A stretch of DNA of 6,344 bases from Bacillota bacterium (GTDB lineage Bacteria > Bacillota_A > Clostridia > Acetivibrionales > DUMB01). Positions 1 through 4,067 of this stretch are shown here, one piece after another. The stretch covers positions 1 through 6,344 of the forward strand of contig JAMOAC010000504.1 of the NCBI GenBank assembly GCA_023621975.1. Reading direction: 5' to 3'. The notes beneath the pieces are model-generated. The model was not told the origin of the DNA. It saw only the letters and a list, made by a program, of their open reading frames with translations, and ran no database searches. Position numbers and translations under genes: made by a program. Each line of letters starts with the position of its first letter. The stretch's first letter is position 1.

Positions 1-54
1 CCACTACATTTTCGATATATTGTTTTTTGAATTTAGTATTATTGAGGAATTAAT

Positions 55-87
55 ATTGTACAGAATTATTCAATTCTTACAGTTTAT
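55..87 (+). promoter_or_regulatory. Shared upstream boxes, copy 1
   Basis: ATTGTACAG (55-63) and TTACAGTTTAT (77-87) recur in the same order upstream of the second gene, at 3867-3875 and 3902-3912. Between them lies the inverted repeat AGAATT-N4-AATTCT (62-77). The boxes may be a common operator or promoter element, or a relic of the duplicated leader. Confidence 0.4.
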
Positions 88-103
88 TTGGCATTTCTAA
101 AAT
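76..103 (+). promoter_or_regulatory. Candidate promoter of the GH99-like gene
   Basis: CTTACA (76-81), a 16-base spacer and TAAAAT (98-103) form a moderate sigma-A-like promoter about 100 bases before the start codon. In DNA this AT-rich, such matches also arise by chance. An alternative pair is TTGAAT (27-32) with TAATAT (51-56). The rest of 1-203 shows no convincing gene; a short open stretch ending at TGA 28-30 could be the tail of an upstream gene but cannot be supported. Confidence 0.3.
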
Positions 104-180
104 AATATAGATAAATTAAGAAAAAATTATAAAAATGGGACCAGGCAATTTCCAGGCTGTTTTTTGAAGTACAGGTTTAA

Positions 181-221
181 AAATGTGGTAAAGGAGTGAG
201 GGTATGTTTAAATGTGGTAAA
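181..221 (+). repeat. 12-bp direct repeat flanking the first gene's start codon
   Basis: AAATGTGGTAAA occurs at 181-192 and again at 210-221, on either side of the ribosome site and ATG 204. With a 2-base gap the match extends left to GTTT. The upstream copy contains ATG TGG TAA (183-191), a two-codon reading frame whose stop overlaps the Shine-Dalgarno. The downstream copy encodes residues 3-6. Confidence 0.75.
190..203 (+). promoter_or_regulatory. Ribosome binding site of the GH99-like gene
   Basis: AAAGGAG at 190-196 lies seven bases before ATG 204, a near-ideal Shine-Dalgarno site. The following TGAGGGTATG is identical to the corresponding bases at the second gene. Confidence 0.85.
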
Positions 222-3200
222 TTTTTCAGATTCAGACCAAGTTTATGTACTAGAATCTTTAGCAGTAACGCTTTGTCAACATTGTTGATATGCTGCTTTC
301 TGGTATCGTGTTTTGCTGTCTTTGGACGGGCAGATGTAGATGCAACGGGATACGTTTCAGAAAAGGACATAACTCCAGGCACAATTATTGAGCCTGCCAT
401 TAATGACATGACTGTATACCCACACCCCTGTACACCTGATTCTGCTGAACCGGAAAAGATGATTGCAACAGGAATTGCTGCTTCAAACAGCAATAGTATT
501 ATTTCAACACAAATTGGCAATTATTTGCTTGACTATACTTTCAATGATGACATTGATGGTTCTCCACCTGCTGGCTGGACAATCAACAATTCAGGAGGCC
601 CTGTTACTGTTGAACCTGTTCCAAGCTCATCAGAAAAGAGCATGAAGTTGTACAAAGCAACTCCAAATTCCGGATATTCTGCAGGATATAAAACCTATTC
701 AGCCCAAAGCTCAGGTATCGTAACATATGATACATGGGTAATGACACCGGAAATATATAGTGATAAATATATAATGGCAAGAAATTTTGAGGAGGATAAA
801 ATTGCTGCAACTATTGCCTTTTCAAATGGTTACATTAAAGCCGGAAGCACGAATGTTCAGCAGTTTGTGGCAAATCAATGGTACCATATTGTTGCTGATT
901 TTGATATAAGCTCAAAAACATACACTCTCTATGTTGACGGGGTAAACAGAGGTGTTTACAATTTCCAGGACAGCTCAGTCACCAATCTTGGAGAGGTCCT
1001 TTTCACTATTTCACCCGGCTGCTACGGTACGTTCTATATAAGTGACATTAAAATAAGCAAAAAGATAGTAACAAATCGTTACAGTATAGGACTTGCGTAT
1101 TTTACACGCTGGAATCCGGTATTTGCCAGCATGCATCCTACGGCAAAATTATATGGAAGAATAAATGACTGGTTTGGAGGTGTAAGAGATCACATTACAC
1201 AAGCGGGCCCATGGGGTAACGGACCGATAGCAGACAGGGAGCCTTTGCTTGGATGGTATAATGACTTGAACCAAAGTACGATTGATCAGCATATTCTGCA
1301 AGCCGCCAGCCGTGGCATTGATTTCTTCATGTTTTATTATTACTGGAAGGAAGGTGGCGGAGGTGAGAGAGCCGGGCAAAATATATATAACTACTTGAAT
1401 TCTGATTATAAAGACCTTATAAAGTTTAGCCTGATGTTCTGTTCCGATAGCCCATGGCCTTCCAGTGACTGGGATAATTATATAATTCCCAGGATCGTAA
1501 GCTTTATGCAGGACCCCCAGTACAAGAGAACCCCTGACGGAAGACCTATATTATGCATTTTTGGGGAATTACTGTCTCATTTTAATAATAGTGAATCACA
1601 AGTAAAAGCTGCACTTGACAGGCTAAGGACTGCTGCACAAAATGCCGGACTGCCTGAACCTCTGATCCTCTCGCCGGGAATTGGCGATGAGCAATCATGG
1701 ATACGTCAGGGATTTGATGGAATGGCACCTTTAAATCTGGCAGGTATCGGATTGTTCGACAATGAATATACACCTGAGGATTATTCGGTATATCCTGACG
1801 CATGGGTGGACTATGTAAATCAACATTATGAAGATTATCTGTTTATACCAGGACAGGCGGCAGCATTCGACAGCAGGGGCTGGGCAGGAGTGAGTTCTTC
1901 AGCACAGGAAAGTGAGAGATATGTTTATACAGAGCCCAATCCTGACAAATTCAGGGTTCATTTAAATAATGTGAAGGATTACCTGGATACACATCCTGAA
2001 TCCATGAATATCGCAATATTTTATGCATGGAACGAACTTGGTGAAGGAGGGACTATCGAACCTACTACTCTTTACGGTTATGGCTATCTGAACGCACTGC
2101 AGGAAGTGTTTGAACTTGATAACAGCAATTATAAAAACAGGGTGGTAGCAGATGGGTTGGTGGATCTTGATCCTGATCTGAGACTTGAAGTAATACCGGA
2201 ACACCCCATAGCTACTGTCAATCAACTTCTTAAAGTAAAGATTAAAGTTACCAATAAAAATCCCGTGCAGATATACTCCGGCAATGTCAGCATAAGTACA
2301 GTCGGATGTGAAATTGTCTCATCAACAGATACTAACATATCAGGTCTTGCTCCGGGGGCCAGAAAGGATGTAGAGTATACTATCAGGGTATTGAATGGGC
2401 CATACTGGCAAAAACAGCAGATAACAGTGACGGCAAATTATAACGTTTCAGGGCAGCAGAAAAATATCAGCTCATCTTCATTCATAGTAAGGGTACCTGA
2501 AGTAAACGGAGTAATTGAACCCGTATTCAAACCGGTGACAGCCGGGGATAGTTTTGACATTACCGTCAGGATTAGAAATTATACCTTCCAGTCAAGGCAG
2601 GCAACATATCAAATTACCGTTCCGCCGGGCTGGAGTATTATTGGACCTGAAAATGGAACGGTTACATTGGACGGGTATTCACAGGGACCGGAATGGAACA
2701 GAACCAGGAAAACGATCCATAGCATCAGGATTCCTTCAAATGCCGATGAAGGGATATATACAATTAATTTATATACAGATTCATCCGGAGTGCAGACGCA
2801 ATCGTCTGTAAACATCAGAGTCAGCAATGCAATATACAATTCCAGCTTTGAACAGGATGAAGACAGTGACGGAGTGGCAGATGTCTGGTCGGTCGCAGGA
2901 GATCCGGTGTTAAGTCTTTCTAATGACAGGGTAGACGGAAATAAATCACAGAAGATCCAGGCAAATGGAATAATAAAAGGCATCTATCAGGAATGGACGC
3001 AGATCGAACCGGGGAGGAACTATATAGCTGAGGCATGGATAAAGGTGGAATCGGGCGCCTTGCGCTTCTGCAACGTAGAAGCCACCTCTGATTTAGAATG
3101 GCTGGGTGAAAATGCACAGGTCATAGCCTATCTTTCAGGTTGGCAAAAGTATACGCTGAACATAACTCCATTGCCCAATTCAGGGAATATTGGCCTCCGT

Positions 3201-3707
3201 TTCGATTCGCTTGCAGGTGGAAGTACTGTTGCATATGTTGACAAGGTGGTACTGAAGCCTGAATCAAAAATTGCAAAAGCCTGGGAGTTCAATACGGCAG
3301 GTGCTTTGGAGGGGTGGGCCGGTAATCAGCACATAAGCGGTTTAACTGCAAACGGTTCAAGCCTTGCTGGAAATATCGCAGGTATTGACCCGGCACTTAC
3401 ATCAGATGATAATCTTGGGTGTGATATAACAAGCAATAAGTTAATTATTATAAGGATGAAAAATAATACTTCAAGCAAGTGGGGCCAGATTTATTTCACC
3501 ACGACTACAGATACAGCCTGGAATGAGGATAAACATATCGATTTCCCTATAATACCCAATGATTCGGGCTATACCGAATACATTATAGATATGTCACAAT
3601 TGCCGTCAAAATGGACGGGAACACTGAAGCAGCTGAGGATAGACCCATGTATAGGTGTAACATCGGGCTCATTCAGCATTGACTATGTAGTGATAGCAAA
3701 AAAATGA
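204..3707 (+). CDS. Secreted multi-module GH99/WbsX-like glycoside hydrolase with LamG, Ig-like and carbohydrate-binding modules
   Basis: Complete 1167-residue exported protein. Residues 1-43 or 1-47 are a signal peptide: basic start (K3, K6, R9, R11, R17), hydrophobic stretch 24-41, cleavage after GRA or VDA. Residues 43-96 match the N-terminus of the gene at 4068. Residues 106-284 are a LamG/concanavalin-type jelly roll. Residues about 293-636 resemble the GH99/WbsX-like family: an LGWYND segment, then FMFYYYW, and near the end YAWNELGEGG followed by IEPTTLYGYGY. E611 and E614 fall where GH99 enzymes carry their catalytic glutamates in NEWHE. Two Ig-like (NEW3-type) domains follow, about 655-765 and 766-873. 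Next comes a CBM4/9-like domain, about 876-1018, opening with an acidic D-x-D-x-D-G-x-x-D loop (885-893) that may bind calcium. A jelly-roll domain, about 1022-1167, ends the protein. There is no SLH, dockerin or LPXTG anchor. The ATG at 204 is supported by AAAGGAG seven bases upstream. GH99 enzymes are endo-acting on alpha-mannans; the substrate here is unknown. The fold assignment is fairly sure, the activity is not. Confidence 0.82.
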   Translation: MFKCGKFFRFRPSLCTRIFSSNALSTLLICCFLVSCFAVFGRADVDATGYVSEKDITPGTIIEPAINDMTVYPHPCTPDSAEPEKMIATGIAASNSNSIISTQIGNYLLDYTFNDDIDGSPPAGWTINNSGGPVTVEPVPSSSEKSMKLYKATPNSGYSAGYKTYSAQSSGIVTYDTWVMTPEIYSDKYIMARNFEEDKIAATIAFSNGYIKAGSTNVQQFVANQWYHIVADFDISSKTYTLYVDGVNRGVYNFQDSSVTNLGEVLFTISPGCYGTFYISDIKISKKIVTNRYSIGLAYFTRWNPVFASMHPTAKLYGRINDWFGGVRDHITQAGPWGNGPIADREPLLGWYNDLNQSTIDQHILQAASRGIDFFMFYYYWKEGGGGERAGQNIYNYLNSDYKDLIKFSLMFCSDSPWPSSDWDNYIIPRIVSFMQDPQYKRTPDGRPILCIFGELLSHFNNSESQVKAALDRLRTAAQNAGLPEPLILSPGIGDEQSWIRQGFDGMAPLNLAGIGLFDNEYTPEDYSVYPDAWVDYVNQHYEDYLFIPGQAAAFDSRGWAGVSSSAQESERYVYTEPNPDKFRVHLNNVKDYLDTHPESMNIAIFYAWNELGEGGTIEPTTLYGYGYLNALQEVFELDNSNYKNRVVADGLVDLDPDLRLEVIPEHPIATVNQLLKVKIKVTNKNPVQIYSGNVSISTVGCEIVSSTDTNISGLAPGARKDVEYTIRVLNGPYWQKQQITVTANYNVSGQQKNISSSSFIVRVPEVNGVIEPVFKPVTAGDSFDITVRIRNYTFQSRQATYQITVPPGWSIIGPENGTVTLDGYSQGPEWNRTRKTIHSIRIPSNADEGIYTINLYTDSSGVQTQSSVNIRVSNAIYNSSFEQDEDSDGVADVWSVAGDPVLSLSNDRVDGNKSQKIQANGIIKGIYQEWTQIEPGRNYIAEAWIKVESGALRFCNVEATSDLEWLGENAQVIAYLSGWQKYTLNITPLPNSGNIGLRFDSLAGGSTVAYVDKVVLKPESKIAKAWEFNTAGALEGWAGNQHISGLTANGSSLAGNIAGIDPALTSDDNLGCDITSNKLIIIRMKNNTSSKWGQIYFTTTTDTAWNEDKHIDFPIIPNDSGYTEYIIDMSQLPSKWTGTLKQLRIDPCIGVTSGSFSIDYVVIAKK
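330..491 (+). repeat. Shared mature N-terminal segment, copy 1
   Basis: Encodes residues 43-96 of the first protein, starting ADVDATGY and including KDIT, INDM, VYPH, TP, EP and AAS. It aligns without gaps to residues 41-94 of the second protein, about 30 of 54 identical. The similarity also reaches back into the signal peptide hydrophobic stretch, including three matching cysteines (C30, C31, C36 here). Confidence 0.85.
519..1055 (+). repeat. LamG-like module, copy 1 (in the GH99-like gene)
   Basis: Encodes residues 106-284 of the first protein: TFND, SPPAGWTINNSGG, then YVDGVNRGVYNFQD and SPGCYGTFYI. Copy 2 is at 5658-6194 at a constant offset of 5139 bases with no gap. Comparison by eye gives about 154 of 179 residues identical (86%). 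Here the module sits in front of the catalytic core. The W-Y-H-I-V, Y-T-L-Y-V-D-G pattern is typical of LamG/concanavalin-like jelly rolls, which usually bind carbohydrate. Confidence 0.93.
3270..3404 (+). repeat. C-terminal jelly-roll domain, first part, copy 1
   Basis: Encodes residues 1023-1067 of the first protein (KAWEFNTAG, EGW, GNIAGIDPALTS). The second gene has a matching segment at 6210-6344, about 31 of 45 residues identical. The full domain in the first protein runs on to 3704. It contains RMKNNTSSKWGQIYFTTTTD and ends SGSFSIDYVVIAKK, a type common at the C-terminus of secreted bacterial enzymes and presumed to bind carbohydrate. Confidence 0.85.
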
Positions 3708-3835
3708 AGCTGCCGGATAGATATAAAATGTGCCGTGAAGTAGTGCCTTCGAGGCAGTGAAAATTCCTTCCGTAACATCATGGATTATGAGCTGACACAG
3801 CAACTTGAATAATTTCAAAAAACTGTTATTAATAG
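3708..3835 (+). other. Long 3' untranslated stretch of the GH99-like gene
   Basis: No gene or known RNA motif was recognised between the stop codon and the terminator. A small perfect hairpin, TGCCT-TCG-AGGCA (3744-3756), has no following T-run and is not a terminator. Reading on in frame past the TGA gives only 17 codons before the next stop, with no dockerin or anchor-like sequence. Confidence 0.5.
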
Positions 3836-3859
3836 CCGGAGGTTATAATTAACCTCCGG
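3836..3859 (+). terminator. Intrinsic terminator after the GH99-like gene
   Basis: CCGGAGGTTA (3836-3845), loop TAAT and TAACCTCCGG (3850-3859) form a perfect 10-bp stem, followed by a modest T-rich stretch (TTTACTTATT). It lies 128 bases after the stop codon, so the first transcript has a long 3' untranslated part, and the second gene most likely uses its own promoter. Confidence 0.85.
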
Positions 3860-3866
3860 TTTACTT

Positions 3867-3912
3867 ATTGTACAGTTTTGGTACAAAAATACAACTCTGT
3901 TTTACAGTTTAT
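3867..3912 (+). promoter_or_regulatory. Shared upstream boxes, copy 2
   Basis: ATTGTACAG (3867-3875) and TTACAGTTTAT (3902-3912) match the boxes before the first gene, with 13 more bases between them. Further TTACAG copies lie at 3953-3958 and 3992-3997. They lie between the terminator of the first gene and the start of the second, where a promoter is expected. Confidence 0.4.
3868..3886. promoter_or_regulatory. Inverted repeat TTGTAC-N7-GTACAA, possible operator
   Basis: A perfect 6-bp dyad with a 7-base centre starts nine bases after the terminator stem. Its size would suit a dimeric repressor or activator. No second full copy was found before the first gene, which has only the left half (TTGTAC, 56-61). 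Confidence 0.35.
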
Positions 3913-3974
3913 GATCATTATTACAACTGCAATATGCAGAATTCTTCAAAACTTACAGTTAAATAAATTTGAAA

Positions 3975-4004
3975 TTGACGTTATAGTTAATTTACAGATA
4001 AAAC
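3975..4004 (+). promoter_or_regulatory. Candidate promoter of the metallophosphoesterase gene
   Basis: TTGACG (3975-3980) is one base off the -35 consensus. TAAAAC (3999-4004) after 18 bases is a weak -10. This would place the transcription start about 55 bases before ATG 4068. TATGAT at 3910-3915 is a better -10 by sequence but has no good -35 at the right distance. Confidence 0.25.
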
Positions 4005-4054
4005 AACAAGAAATCTGTTGTTCTGCCGCAACAAAAACTAAAAATATTAAAAAG

Positions 4055-4067
4055 AAGGGGTGAGGGT
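4055..4067 (+). promoter_or_regulatory. Ribosome binding site of the metallophosphoesterase gene
   Basis: AAGGGGTGAGGGT directly precedes ATG 4068. GGGGTG resembles the GGAGGTG consensus, and the last part (TGAGGGTATG) is identical to the first gene's leader. The site fixes the start and suggests that the leader was duplicated with the coding region. Confidence 0.8.

Noticed and set aside
145..175. CCAGGC twice followed by a run of six T, looking like a terminator
   Set aside because: The two copies are direct, not inverted, so no stem forms before the T-run.
300..314. Lipobox-like LVSC in the first signal peptide (C36), suggesting a lipoprotein
   Set aside because: The hydrophobic stretch continues after the cysteine, and the second protein has LVIC at the matching place, which does not fit the lipobox. 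Ordinary cleavage near ADVDA is more likely.
116..520. Minus-strand open frame of 134 codons opposite the start of the GH99-like gene, with a similar frame at 3992-4324 opposite the second gene
   Set aside because: The two antisense products resemble each other only because the sense strands are homologous. They have no good ribosome site and cover clear coding DNA.
3744..3756. Hairpin TGCCT-TCG-AGGCA as a terminator or RNA element
   Set aside because: The stem is only five base pairs with no T-run, and no known riboswitch pattern surrounds it.
3878..4063. Small plus-strand open frame of 61 codons in the intergenic region
   Set aside because: It lies across the promoter region, has no ribosome site before its ATG, and its composition mirrors AT-rich non-coding DNA.
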